Origin: Carposina sasakii
Lineage: Eukaryota > Arthropoda > Insecta > Lepidoptera > Carposinidae
DNA length: 64,000 bases
Direction of reading: 5' to 3'
NCBI GenBank assembly: GCA_014607495.2
Contig: CP053173.1
Location: 620,001-684,000 of the forward strand
Shown here: in pieces, positions 22,638 to 33,900 of the stretch
Layout of the letters: each line of letters begins with the position of its first letter
How positions within the stretch are numbered: the first letter of the stretch is position 1
Notes under the pieces: model-generated
Told to the model about the DNA's origin: nothing
The model's database searches: none
The model's input: the letters and a program-made list of their open reading frames with translations, nothing else
Position numbers and translations under genes: made by a program

Positions 22638-22921
22638 TACAGGATGTAACAAAATGGGTATGTTAAGCGAAAAGCTATGAAAATAGCCCACCATAGAGAA
22701 CCTATTCCCAAATTTTGAGACTCGAAATCGAATGTTAATTTTTCCAATTAGTATGGAGAATACCTAAACAACTCAGGAATGTTCATACAATTTTAAAAAA
22801 TAAACATGAAATTTCGAGTCTTAAATTTTGGGATTATGTTCCTTATAATGGTCTATATTCATAGCTTTTCGCTTCTTAACATACCCTTTTTGTTACACAC
22901 GTTTTTGTGTATATCGTATAT
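22638..22921. mobile_element. Family P palindromic MITE
   Basis: Opens TACAGGATGTAACA after a TA. The two arms each carry GTTAAGCGAAAAGCTATG or its complement, and GAGACTCGAAATC or its complement, around a central spacer. The right end is altered to TTACACACGTTTTTGTGTAT, so its boundary is approximate. Confidence 0.8.
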
Positions 22922-22931
22922 ATGTATATAT

Positions 22932-23005
22932 ATATAGGAACTTGTCACTGATCATTTACATCTATCCCCGCTATGCTTCACGTGGCTGTGAGATCTCCTT
23001 TATTT
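22932..23005 (+). repeat. SINE-like family E fragment
   Basis: Contains AACTTGTCACTGATCATTTA, CCCCGCTATGCTTCACGTGG and CTGTGAGATCTCCTTTAT in the same order as other family E copies. Confidence 0.5.
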
Positions 23006-23226
23006 CCCCATTTCGATAACAAAACTGTGTACATATGTACCTGTAAATAAGATGGAAACCCCAACAACACAGCATCACCAATTAGGAGCAGGTACCGCAA
23101 CAATACATCTTCGCGTTAATTAGCAAAAGTTGACAAGTCACTAACGGAACATCTGTCGCAGACACAAACTCTGTTAATTGTGATTTGGACCTCTGAATAC
23201 ATATAATAAATATCCTTACGAGTTTA

Positions 23227-23551
23227 TCTATCTATACATATAATAAAAATGTAACGGATCGCTGTCTTTACATGGAAGATATATGAGAAAAAATATTATA
23301 GGAGACCTTTATCAACGCAATAGAACCCAAAACGATGATTTTTGGAATTTTTATGTTTGTCTGTGCGTTTGTGCACGCTAATCTCAGTAACGGCTGAACC
23401 GATTTCGATGCAGTTTTCAGGAAAATATTGTGACAGGTCCCACTTAACATATAGGCTACTTTTTAAACCGGAAAAATATTTTTATCCCGGATAATTTCGA
23501 CATTTTGTTTTTTCTGTAGTCCACGCGGAGGGAGTTGCGGGCGTCCACTAG
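23227..23551 (+). mobile_element. Helitron-like non-autonomous element
   Basis: Begins TC after an A and ends GGCGTCCACTAG before a T. It contains the family phrases CGGCTGAACCGATTTCGATG and TTTTTATCCCGG, and the terminal GCGGA...TTGCGG hairpin in degenerate form. Part of its left portion (23246-23335) recurs at 44640-44710. No helicase. Confidence 0.65.
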
Positions 23552-23559
23552 TTTTTAAA

Positions 23560-23860
23560 TATATATCTTATAAAATTATTAATAATGAAATGGAAAAAAT
23601 TCTTCACCCGAGTGGGAATTGAACCCACGACCGCTGCATACTGTGCTAGTTGCTCTAACCACTGAGCTACCGGGTTAATTAGATGGATGACGAATTTTAC
23701 CATCTCTTTTCTAAATTACATATTGGCAATGTTATTTTTAATCCCGATAGCTATACACTAGCCAAATCTCGGCAAATAAAGCTGAATCCCTCAGCACAAT
23801 GTTTAAAGATGAAACAATCGACCATATCATAACGGATTATATATCTGGTCATAATATTGA
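23560..23860 (-). repeat. SINE-like family F with an internal tRNA-like domain
   Basis: On the minus strand a tRNA-like segment lies at 23676-23605. It has GGTAGCTCAGTGGTTAGAGC in the D-arm region and GGGTTCAATTCCCAC as a perfect T-arm. The acceptor stem pairs 6 of 7, but the anticodon stem does not pair well. Unlike a simple SINE, about 180 bp upstream of the tRNA-like part is also conserved with 28420-28680, and the A/T-rich 3' flank recurs at 44348-44440. It is a repeat rather than a tRNA gene. Confidence 0.65.
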
Positions 23861-24953
23861 TACTCACAGCTAATAAAATTTGATCTGGTTGTTGGACAAA
23901 TATTTTTTAAAAATGTTATTAATTTTGCAACATTCTGTTATCCTATTCATTGGCTACGAGTACTTTGGCTTGAATATAATATCTTTGACACTGGCAAAAT
24001 AAGTAAACCGCGTCAATTCCAAATTTAAAAACCAACTAAGGTAAGGGCAAATGGGTTGTCAAAAAAAAAGGAAAATATTTAAAACATTTTGCATTTCTAA
24101 AAAGGTTCTAATCTCCGTTGATGTAAAAATACGATGGCAGAGCACGCCTGCTGAAAAGATGTTCACTTCACTTTCATCTTAAAATTACTTCGGTTGTTAT
24201 AATTTAGAAAGCTCGGGAAAAAGGTTTTAGTAAGTATTTATAAAATATATTATAAATATATTTTTTATTGAGAAAAGAATTTATATAATTTATCTGATGA
24301 ACTGTGGAAATTTAATTTTGCTGATTTATTTCTGGCCGATATGTTTTTATATTTTTTAAGTTGTATATATTTTTATTTCTTCTTTTCATAAAATACCTTT
24401 CATAGAGGAACACACAGAAACATTTGGGATAACATTTTTTTTTGTTATAGTTATTTATTATTAACATTCTTACTCGTTTATGCAGTAACTTGCTATTTCT
24501 CTTTTAAAAGAAACCACATTAAAATTATTAGAATAAAATACAAAAGCGAAAAGCCGCAAAATAACAAAATTCCAAACTTCCTTATAACAGACTTAAAAAA
24601 TTAAAAGTCATAGTATAAATTACTTTTCGTGAGACGATCGAGAGGGGAAATTCTAATCCCGTTTGACTCCCTTGATCGCAGAATCATCATAACTTACAAA
24701 GTTAATTCCGGAAACCGGAAAGTAACTCGAGTTTTTTCTCAACAACTAAGTGCATACTGAAAGGTTATTGGAGATCAAATAAGTTATTTTGGCTAGTAGG
24801 CTGTTCGTGATTCATCTTGTTTTGTGGATATTTATATGGTCTAAGAAGTAGAGACATTATGAGGATGGATACTTTTTAGCCTACTTCGCCAGTAGGAGGG
24901 TTTTTTTTAGTGTATTTATGTATCTAAGTTTGTATGTATGTATATTTGGCACG
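23861..24953. other. AT-rich stretch with nothing recognised
   Basis: No open frame, repeat copy or inverted-repeat element was recognised here beyond AT-rich low-complexity runs. Confidence 0.4.
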
Positions 24954-24961
24954 CTCTAGAG

Positions 24962-25126
24962 CAGTGGTTCCCAGGGGTCCACAGGAGACTCGATTTGGGT
25001 CTACGTTGGCGTGAAAAAATGGGGCTTCACAATTAATTTGTATGTGGTGTAGGCCTGTAGCGGGTCCACCAGAACCAGTTAACTTTTAAAAAGGGTCTAT
25101 GAAAAAAAAAAGTTTGGGAATCCCTG
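24962..25126. mobile_element. hAT-like MITE (family H), copy 1
   Basis: A 165-bp element opens CAGTGGTTCCCAGG and closes TTTGGGAATCCCTG, an imperfect inverted repeat. The perfect 8-bp duplication CTCTAGAG flanks it at 24954-24961 and 25127-25134. TIRs beginning CAG with 8-bp duplications are characteristic of hAT elements. The copy at 41511-41694 shares the interior. Confidence 0.9.
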
Positions 25127-25640
25127 CTCTAGAGCCTAAATAGCTTGTGATTTATCATGTCATCAAAATTTTTACGCTGTCGGATTTTTTTCTATATATG
25201 TATAAATAAGGTAGTTAAAATTTTAAAAAATCTGTAGGGCGACTACAAAAAAATCATTTGTTTAAAAGAAGCATGCGTTATAGTTTTTAGATTATAAATA
25301 TTTTTCTTACTTATAAAAGTCTTATTTTATCTATCTTTCTATAAACGATAGTTAAGTTATAGTACCCTTTTGATCCTATATTTAAGAGATTAAAACACGT
25401 TCAAACATTTTAAAACACTTTTAACCGAGATTTATTTTATAGTTCGCCGTAAACTCGTTTAACTACCAGTCTAAGGTTAATTTTACTTCTCGGTTTAAAT
25501 CTTAGTTAAATATAAACAGTACGGAGGTGAAATGGGTAACATAAAATAACCTGGTTTTGTTAAGACAGAGAAATCCATGCATGTTTTATATTAGCAATAT
25601 TAGCAATATGTCGTTAAAATTAAATAATACAAAAGTTTTA

Positions 25641-26025
25641 TACAGGTTGTTTTTTCGTTGCCACCCTTAACGAAGGGTACGTACTCTTTACATCAAATAA
25701 AGTAAGTTTATGCAAACAAAATGCTGGGAAACGATGTAATTTTTTTTGTTTTTTTTTCTTTATAATTACTTGATCGGGCGAAATTTATAGTGTCCAGTGT
25801 TTATGCTAGTTTTTTCATAGACAGATATTAATTATTTCTCGTGAAAAAATCATGCTACACGCGTCAATGTGCATTTATGCAGAAAAACGCAGCCTATTTA
25901 CTCAACTTTGGACCCTAATATTTTGGAAACCAGACACTTCCCAGGTATGCTTCAATGGAGAAAAATGATCGCGATGATGAGATTCCGTTGTTTTCGGGAA
26001 CGTTGACGACCAAAAATCACCTGTA
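25641..26025. mobile_element. TA-flanked MITE (family Q), copy 1
   Basis: Starts TACAGGTTGTTTTTTCG and ends CCAAAAATCACCTGTA, with TA on both sides. The body shares long stretches with 27905-28278 and 42034-42411, such as CAACTTTGGACCCTAATATT. It holds variable T and A runs. A 69-residue frame starting inside it at 25955 is not a gene. Confidence 0.83.
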
Positions 26026-26746
26026 TATATATTATACCTACTTAACTACTAATATGTATATCATTATTTATTTTTATAAGGCAATGTTTACTGATTTTGT
26101 TTCTATTAGTTCTATTTCCCCCATTTATGATAAAAATATTTTTGGGGTAGGTAAACGAAACTAACCATCGTAATTTACCCATAAAACTACCCTTTTAAGT
26201 ATTACAAAATGAGATACACCAACTTAATCTCACTTATAATACCGTCCAGGGAAAGCGATAGCATACCGAGAATTCGTTATATGAAATTTTATTATGTGTA
26301 AGTCACAATACGAGTATAACAGAGAATATAGCATTTAATATTGCCAGAAAAATGCCTTAATACCAAATTGACGTACGTATCTTTTGATGTTTTCTTCCTT
26401 TACGAAAGAAATATTTGGTTCTATTTCAGCGGAAATAGGCAGAAATCTGAATTCTTTGTTCTGTTACGTTTGTTACAGAGACGTACGATAATTAGATTTC
26501 CTATATGGAGCCCGAACGGTCGAGAGTAATGTGATAAGGTTTATGGATATAAACGAATATGTCATAAATAAAGAAATAAAACAATACTTGCTTACTTTTT
26601 CTTTTCACTTAACGAATAAATTAACAGAAAATAAGCTGTTTTAAACACTTACTAAAATTCAATTTAGTGGGTAAGTACCTGATCTACAAATTATGTTTTT
26701 ATATCGTAGGCACCTATAATACATACACGTATAGCCATGTCTAGTA

Positions 26747-26999
26747 TACAGAGTGTAACAAAAAGGGTATGTTAAGCGAAAAGCTATGTAAATTGCCCAC
26801 TGTAGAGAACCTGTCCACAAAATTTGAGACCCGAAATCACATGTTTATTTTTCCCGATAGTATGGAGAATTTTTAAATATCTCTGAAATGTTCATACAAT
26901 CTTGAAAAATAAAAATGTGATTTCGAGTCTCAAATTTTGTAGATAGGTTCTCTATAGTGGGCTATTTACATAGCTTATCGCTTTTTGATACACCCTGTA
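26747..26999. mobile_element. Family P palindromic MITE
   Basis: A 253-bp copy opens TACAGAGTGTAACA and closes CACCCTGTA between TA dinucleotides. The left arm is conserved. The right arm has lost the final GTTAACATACCC segment and reads GCTTTTTGATACACCC. A plus-strand frame starting at 26985 overlaps its right end and is not a gene. Confidence 0.83.
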
Positions 27000-27904
27000 T
27001 ATAGTCACGTGCAAAGAGGTTGGGCAGAAGTGTGCAAACTACACACCCACTTTTCACCGGATAGCCTTTTAAGTACCACTTATAATAAATCACTCTTATT
27101 TTTAATTATATTTGAAATAAAGCTTGGATACAATAATACGAGAAATGTCGTTCCTACTCGATACCAGATGGCGCTAGGTGTCCGAGGCATGCATAACAAA
27201 ACAAAGCTAAATGGAGTATCTTACTTTACCACGTCAGTGTACGCAGAATTATTTTGTAAAGTAAATACATTTTTATAAGTAAATTATGTCATTCAATACC
27301 TATATATTTTGGTACCACTGATTATTTTGTCCCTATCGAACATTAGTTTACAGGCAAACTAAAGAAGCCCATACAGATATTAATAAAATTGAGTTTTCAA
27401 TGTTTTGTCAGAAGCGAGATTACAAGAATCAAAAAGTTCGCAAATCAACAGAAAACAGAAGTTCATAAAAATTTAAACTTAAAAAATACAAAATAAAAAT
27501 AAAATAAATTTGAAATATTTCCTTATTTCCGCTATCTCATATATTGAACATACTAAATACACAATACATAGAAAAACGTTTTAAAAAACAAGCGAGAAAA
27601 ACATTCACGGTAGGTAAAGGTAAAAAAAAAATCAATCCCAAAAAATTACGAAAAAAAATATACCTATATATCCCTCAGAAATCGTGCACCTCGGTCACGT
27701 ACCTTTAATTTGGTCGGTCACGGCACGGATGGGCACTTTCTAAAAAATATTGCTCACAAAAATATCGGGAGCTGCTTGTTTATATGTTTCGAGAGATCCT
27801 ATTAATTATTAATTACATTAATGCAAATTTGTACTACTTATACCTCTTTATAATAAATAAATAAATTTAAAAAAAACTTTGTAGAGGTCGATTAGAAAAT
27901 ACTA

Positions 27905-28278
27905 TACACGATGTTTTTTTGTGGCCACCATTAACGAAGGGTTCGTACTCTATACATCAAATAAAGTAAGTTTATGCAAAAAAAAATGCTGGGATTTTTT
28001 TTTTTTTTAATTTAATTACTTAATCGGGCAAAATTTATAGTGTCTAGTGTTTATGTTATTTTTTTATAGACAGATATTAATTATTTCTCTTGAAAAAATC
28101 TTGCTACGCGCGTCTATGTGCATTTATGCAGAAAAACGCAGTCCATTTACTCAACTTTGGACCCTAATATTTTGGAAACCAGACACTTCCCAGGTATGCT
28201 TCCATGGAGAAATATGATCGTGATGATGAGGAGATTCCGTAGTTTTCGGGAACGTTGACGACCAAAAATCATCCTGTA
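27905..28278. mobile_element. TA-flanked MITE (family Q), copy 2
   Basis: Starts TACACGATGTTTTTTTGTGG and ends AAAATCATCCTGTA between TA dinucleotides. Its interior matches the copies at 25641-26025 and 42034-42411. 374 bp, no coding sequence. Confidence 0.83.
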
Positions 28279-28284
28279 TAGAGT

Positions 28285-28395
28285 CGGCTGTATTCCCGAC
28301 ATGGGGTAGCCAGAACTGCTGGATCATGAACGCGATCCCTCAGCCACGTTCAGCATAGCGGGGACAGATGTAAATAATCAGTGACAAGTTGCAAA
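28285..28395 (-). repeat. SINE-like family E copy
   Basis: Contains ATGGGGTAGCCAGAACTGCT, GGATCATGAACGCGATCCCT and CAGTGACAAGTTGC, the complement of the tail half of the 56005-56232 copy. It ends next to the family F repeat. Confidence 0.6.
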
Positions 28396-28419
28396 CACGT
28401 AGGAATTCGCTTCTATTCT

Positions 28420-28680
28420 CACCCGAGTGAGATTTGAACTCACGACCACTCGCATTCCGTGCATCGCTCTACCAACTGAGCTATAATCACTTAACTCGGA
28501 TGACGAATTTTACCATCTCTTTATTACGTTTTGGCAATGCCATTTCTTCATCCCGATAGCTATACACTAGCCAAATCTCGATAAACAAAGCTGAATCCCT
28601 CAGCACAATGTTTAATGTTGAAACGATCAACCATATCCTTGCGGATTATATTATGGAGAAGTATCTTATAACTCATTTAA
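28420..28680 (-). repeat. SINE-like family F with an internal tRNA-like domain
   Basis: The tRNA-like part lies at 28493-28420 on the minus strand, with ATAGCTCAGTTGGTAGAGCG and GAGTTCAAATCTCAC (perfect T-arm). The sequence upstream of it, from GATGACGAATTTTACCATCT to CTGAATCCCTCAGCACAATG on the plus strand, matches 23690-23830. A frame at 28608-28808 spans this and the next element and is not a gene. Confidence 0.65.
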
Positions 28681-28682
28681 TT

Positions 28683-28790
28683 GTATCAGGCGTTACTATT
28701 CGGACGTTCAATGGGTCAGCGGAGGGTGTAGGGCTCGGTGGTGGGCGAGCCCTCGATGAACATTTGAATTACGAACTCATCGTTTTGTTA
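28683..28790. mobile_element. Short MITE with a 29-bp left TIR
   Basis: The left end begins GTATCAGGCGTTACTATTCG (28683-28711) and the interior reads GGGTCAGCGGAGGGTGTAGG. The element at 57391-57470 has the same interior and ends with the complement of this TIR. The right end here is degraded near TTTGAATTACGAA. Confidence 0.6.
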
Positions 28791-29541
28791 ACGCTTTTAA
28801 ACAAATAAAACGCTTTTTTTATTAAAAATTATAATATTTCACAAATTAATTGAAATGCTGATTAATTGGCGCAAATAATTAAAATGAATTTCCAACCAGA
28901 ATATGAATATAAACAATGTGGAAACGTATAGATCTCAAATAAGTCGTGGTCAATTCGATAACCTTATGTCTCCAAGACGCATCTTTATAAAATGTTATCA
29001 ATTTTATATTACTGAGTGAACTTCATTAATCTATGTCAGCCAAAGAAAGAAAAATATGTGAAAAAATCATTTCCAACAAAATCACTATTTTTATTTTGAC
29101 ATTAATTCGATTCAACAGAAAGGCACACCTACGTTAGACAATAAAAACTCTATTGTATTAGACAACTAGAATACATTTGAATAATGTAAGATAATAGGAT
29201 TTGAGGAATTAGGATGAAAATGTATTGCGAATTTTAGAAATACATTGTATTAAATTTTTATGCTGCTATAAATTTTGTTTTTCTTTACGCTTTTGGGTCA
29301 AGCATCTTTGTAAAATTATAATTTTGTAGCACCTACGTCGGAATTAATTTTTCTACTTTACGCATATCGTTTATTCTGGTTGTCATATATATTAAAGTTA
29401 ATACAGTAGCTTTAAATCAAATCAATTTGTTAATTCCGCATTTCAAAGATAATACAACAGACAATGTAGCCGAGAAAATAGAATTAAAAGAAATTGTTTT
29501 CGAAACGTGGCGTGTTATATCTAATTGAACCATATAATAGA

Positions 29542-29893
29542 CTAGTGGACGCCCGCGACTTCGTCCGCGTGGAAATTGAATTGTAGCTTATATGACACGT
29601 TTGTCGGTTTACCATAGCAGTGCCATCTATTGATTACTTACTCAATCCAGTCGAAAAGTATCGACATCTGTTAGAATCTTTTGGAGTTAACAGATAATTG
29701 TGACTGTCAATTAATTACAGACAAATAATTTGCAATAAAATAAAATTGCGACTATAATTAAAGATCTAAGCTATCCTATCTCTCAAGTTGGACCAGACTG
29801 CTCACTGTGTGCCAATTTAATTTAAAATCGGTTAAGTAGTTTAGGAGTCCATCGCGGACAAACATCGTGACAGGAGATTTATATATATTAAGA
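29542..29893 (-). mobile_element. Helitron-like non-autonomous element
   Basis: On the minus strand it starts TCTTAATATATATAAATCTC after an A and ends GGCGTCCACTAG before a T. At 352 bp it matches 17901-18229 almost base for base, but has 26 additional bases near 29667-29692. The near identity suggests recent activity. Confidence 0.75.
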
Positions 29894-30294
29894 TGAGAAC
29901 TGGCTGCCAGGGAACGGACATCCAGGGCAGACACGAACGAATTTGAGCCGCTAACTGTTATTTATTATTATCGCCCTAAGCATCATGTTATACGGGTACG
30001 CTATATCCGTTCGAAAAAAGAACAACGCCACAAAAAGGTTTCACCAAATTTTCTAATCTAAATCTCCGTATCAAAATTGTTGCAAAAAATTTAGGAGATA
30101 CGAAATTGAATATTGTTGAGAGTTAATACTTCGAACGTTCTCTATCATTAAAACATAAATCTGAAACGTTAGACAGTTTTAATATATCATAATTACTCAA
30201 AGCACAGCCGGAGACTATAATAAATCACTTCAAACAACTTGCAACGCCTATACCAAACTTGAGTTAACAGTAACGGTAAAAAAGGTTCACTTAC

Positions 30295-30337
30295 CTAAAA
30301 CTACCAATATGAAACACAAACTAATGTACAAGATCAT
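30295..30337 (-). CDS. Candidate first coding exon, signal peptide
   Basis: On the minus strand an ATG at 30337-30335 opens the frame MILYISLCFILVVL plus one base, ending TTTTAG|GTAAGT (donor at 30294-30289). The peptide is almost entirely hydrophobic, as in a signal peptide core, although it lacks an N-terminal basic residue. In-frame upstream there is a TAA 39 bases before the ATG, so this would be the true start. The start context is weak (CTG before ATG). Splicing to the exon at 7960 would give Ala from G plus CC and a plausible cleavage site after VLA. The intron would be 22,334 bp. Without splicing the frame stops after two more codons. The call rests on donor strength, hydrophobicity and phase, with no homolog recognised. 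Confidence 0.5.
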
Positions 30338-30659
30338 CAGGAATCTTTGGTAACTAATAAATTAATACATATATCACACGTTAGGACGGCAATCATCTAT
30401 GTGATCGCCGCTTTTTCATATCACAGACATCACTAGCTAAAAGATTTCGGCACTGCGATCCCATGGAGTCACTATGTTACATGCACTAGCTCTGTGTTGC
30501 CCCGAACGCATCCGGACAACTTTTTTCAACACCAGTTAAAGTTACAAACATCGTCCAATATTTCAGAATACGCCATTTAAAACACTTTCCATCACATAAA
30601 AATCCATTAGCACACCGACTAAACTAAATTTTAAGTCACTTTGAAATGTTTGAGTGTTG

Positions 30660-30920
30660 TAATTTCGATACTATCGGAGCGGCGACCGACATAGGTCCGT
30701 CCCGTTTGGCGGTCGGAACGCAACTGGCGTGAAGTTGCCTGCTATTGGTGAAGAATGCGCCGCGCATGGTTGCCACACCGGTCGGCTCTGCGACTGAAAT
30801 GAAGAGGCATACTTTTCCCGATACGCGGGTTCCTCGGGTGCATCCTTGATTCGGTCGGGTATTAGAACCTGATGGACCCGTGCATTGTCAGCGACGTTGC
30901 CCTCCGCTTTGGCCGCTCTT
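30660..30920 (-). promoter_or_regulatory. GC- and CpG-rich patch, candidate promoter or 5' exon
   Basis: A block of about 260 bp is much richer in G, C and CpG than the surrounding DNA (for example ATCGGAGCGGCGACCGACAT and TGCGCCGCGCATGGTTGCC) and matches none of the repeat families in the window. It lies 320-580 bp upstream of the candidate ATG at 30337 on the minus strand, where a promoter and 5' UTR would be expected. No TATA box or definite initiator was identified. It could also be a diverged GC-rich repeat. Confidence 0.35.
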
Positions 30921-30924
30921 CGTT

Positions 30925-33900
30925 TTTATAAACATAGGTATGTGTAGGTAACTCCACGCTTTTGGAATACAATCTGCATCTTGCATCTCTGTCTTTGGGT
31001 AAAAAAAACAGGTAAAAGCTGCGGGGCCTATTACACTTCTGTGTTTGCTAGTTACAACAATTTCGAAATAGACTTTCATATCCCGGAGCTTGTTCGGGTT
31101 ATTACATTAGATGCCTTTAGTTTGATTTGATATGACTCCTAATAGGCTTTTGTATTTGAGGATATAGATTTTGTAATTGACAATAGGATTTCTATATGTG
31201 TTACGTATCTCGTCTTATTATAAATTTACAATCGCAAATAATGTTATTCATGCATTATTTAAATCCCTAATGTCTAGTGGCTTTGCCTTTCAACGATAAC
31301 AAAGCAATCCAAAACTCTATAAATAGACGATTCTCCGTATTTTTTCAGGATCAGATTTCAGATGTAATCATCATCATACTTATTTGAACATTGAAAATCT
31401 ATTTTGGTAATTACAGTCTAGGGTAGTAAGTTCCTGTCAATAAATATCTAAACTATTCTAAATTAAATTATTCGCTACTTGATACTAAATTGATGTTAGG
31501 ATTTTGAAAACTTTAAAATAGTTCTTGCCAAAATTTGATGGAATAGTTTTGTCAAAGGAGGTGAGTTGTTGCGGTGCACTTAGCGAAGTATTTAATGAAG
31601 ATAAGTTTGGAGGTGGAGCTTGTATAGTATTAAGTAGGTGCTTGGTTAATTTAGCACTTGATTGTTTTATTAAGGCATCTACAGAAAGCGAATTTTTTTA
31701 CATAAGTTACAAATACTCTTTGGTCAAAGACTAAAAGAACATAGGTTTCTTAAAGGATACCCCAATATCAATCAATATAATATTCAAAACTAGCTGTTGC
31801 CCGTGACTTCATCCACGTGGACTATAAAATCTATATTCTTGATCGTACTCCTATCTTTATGTATGCAAAATTTCAAGATGATTAATCTAAGCAAATGAAC
31901 TTATCTTCTCATTTAAGTATACTCTCAGTAGTTGGGGTAAAACATTAAAATACATACACATCTCTCGAAGAATAGAGTTAGCCAAGCGCTAAATTAGATA
32001 CCGCACTGAATTCAAGACCGTAGCAATCAGTCGGCGAAAATATTAACAAAAAATCTAAATCGAATTATTAGTTTAAAAAAAACATCAGATTCGTTTATAA
32101 CGGATTAAAATTTCCAAATAGGACCTTCAATGATATTCTGCATCAATGACTGAGAGTTGTAGAAAGTGCTATTCCAAGGCTAATCTTTACCATGAATTAA
32201 TTTATATGATTTGATGTTTCCAAATGTATCATCGACATGGTGCCAATAAATCTTATTTACGGATTCCGAGTAGTTGGTATTAAATATGGATCAAATACCT
32301 GGTAGTTAAGAGGCATTAACTTGTTCCTATATACTGACTACATAATAATATATGTTAATATATTTATTGCCATATCGGGGTAAATAAACTGAGAGAGATG
32401 TTAATAATCACACAGCCAGATGTTTAGATTATCACACTTGTCGCGAATTTCTATATTTTGAGGGACATGTTTTAATAGAATACTAAAACGAATATGAAGG
32501 TAATTAATTACATACTTCAACAGTATTGTTTAAGTTAGAATTGAGACTAGCTAGTTTATTTTCTATGTTAATGCCTAAAAGAGATGCCCAATTAAAGATA
32601 AGATCCCCACATATCGGGACGGATGCCAAGTCCACACACAATAGCATGCATTTTGCAGGAAAGGTTTTATCTATTTATCTTATCACTCAATATTATCAAC
32701 AATGGTAACCAAAGATACTTAGTTCCAAAGCCTCTGACCCAACTCATTCTATGTATCCTTAATTTGCTACAAGCATGGGCAATGAAAGTTTAACTCCCGA
32801 TAACTTTGGCCTCAAAAGAACCAAAACCATAATTAAAGTCGTCGAAGCCTCCGATAAAGAAACCTGAGATAAAATGGTAGTGATAGGCGGTGCCGATCAC
32901 GTATAATTTATTTCCCATGCCCATAATTGTATAACAGCAGTAACGAAACCATTATCTCAAGAATCCACCCCAAAAGTGGAAAAAAAGAGGTTTCGGAAAT
33001 CTACCCGAAATCTTAAACTCTCGTTAGGGTCGCCCATTAGGGGCTCGGACATTAAAATAAAAATATTGTGACAACCCTTCTGTTTCGACTCGGTTTGGTA
33101 CTCTAAGCCGGTGGGGTAACTTTTGAATTTGATTGCGACCCTGCCGCAGATAAATTTGGGGAGACAGTTTAGTCTTATGTCACTGGTGTAATCGATAGTT
33201 TTGACCAGTTACGACACAGTATCGGATTGCAGGACTATACCTATCCTGTATTTGTCTTGTCACTTTCGATTAAAGTTATGAATGAGAAATTGTCGATCTA
33301 TTTACTTGAGGTAACTCAACTATTCCGTCGTAAAATTTTACGTTTAATAGCTAGAACAAAATCGTGGGAGAAGTCGGCACGATAGCAATCTTACCTATTT
33401 ACACTATACGTAATTGCAAGGAAATATTTTTCGTATTTAATCCAGTTGTTATATCGCAATACAGGTAGTGAATGTAAAAGTTACGATTAAGTTCACGGTA
33501 CGTTCCTGGCACACTTCTTACGTCTCATCCTCAATACCTGAACCATCAATCACTCTATACATCCTCCTCGTATTGGGGATGACCGTCAAAGGTTCAATGC
33601 ATCACTGATCCAGTCGACGTATATCCTCCGGGACTTCTATCGGCACATTTTCTTATAAATATATTTCCGTCGGTTAAGATTTTTCGATGAACTTTTCTAA
33701 ACCTTTGGGATGTGACGTGTTTTTACGTAGCTACTAGTAATAAACTTAAAAATAATAGATAATAAAGAATCCGAACCGGTTTGTGAAATACTTTTTAAAT
33801 AAAATCATATTTCGCCAATTATTAGTGAAGAAGACTGGGATAAAGCCTAATTTATTATGAATCAGAAATAATCTTTCCAAAAGAAAGAGCAATTGACCAG

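Noticed and set aside
28420..28493. tRNA-like sequence as a functional tRNA gene
   Set aside because: Good T-arm, but it is part of a dispersed repeat (family F) and the cloverleaf is incomplete.
33010..33210. GC-richer stretch suspected of being an LTR element
   Set aside because: No second copy, no TG...CA boundaries with a duplication, and no gag or pol frame nearby.
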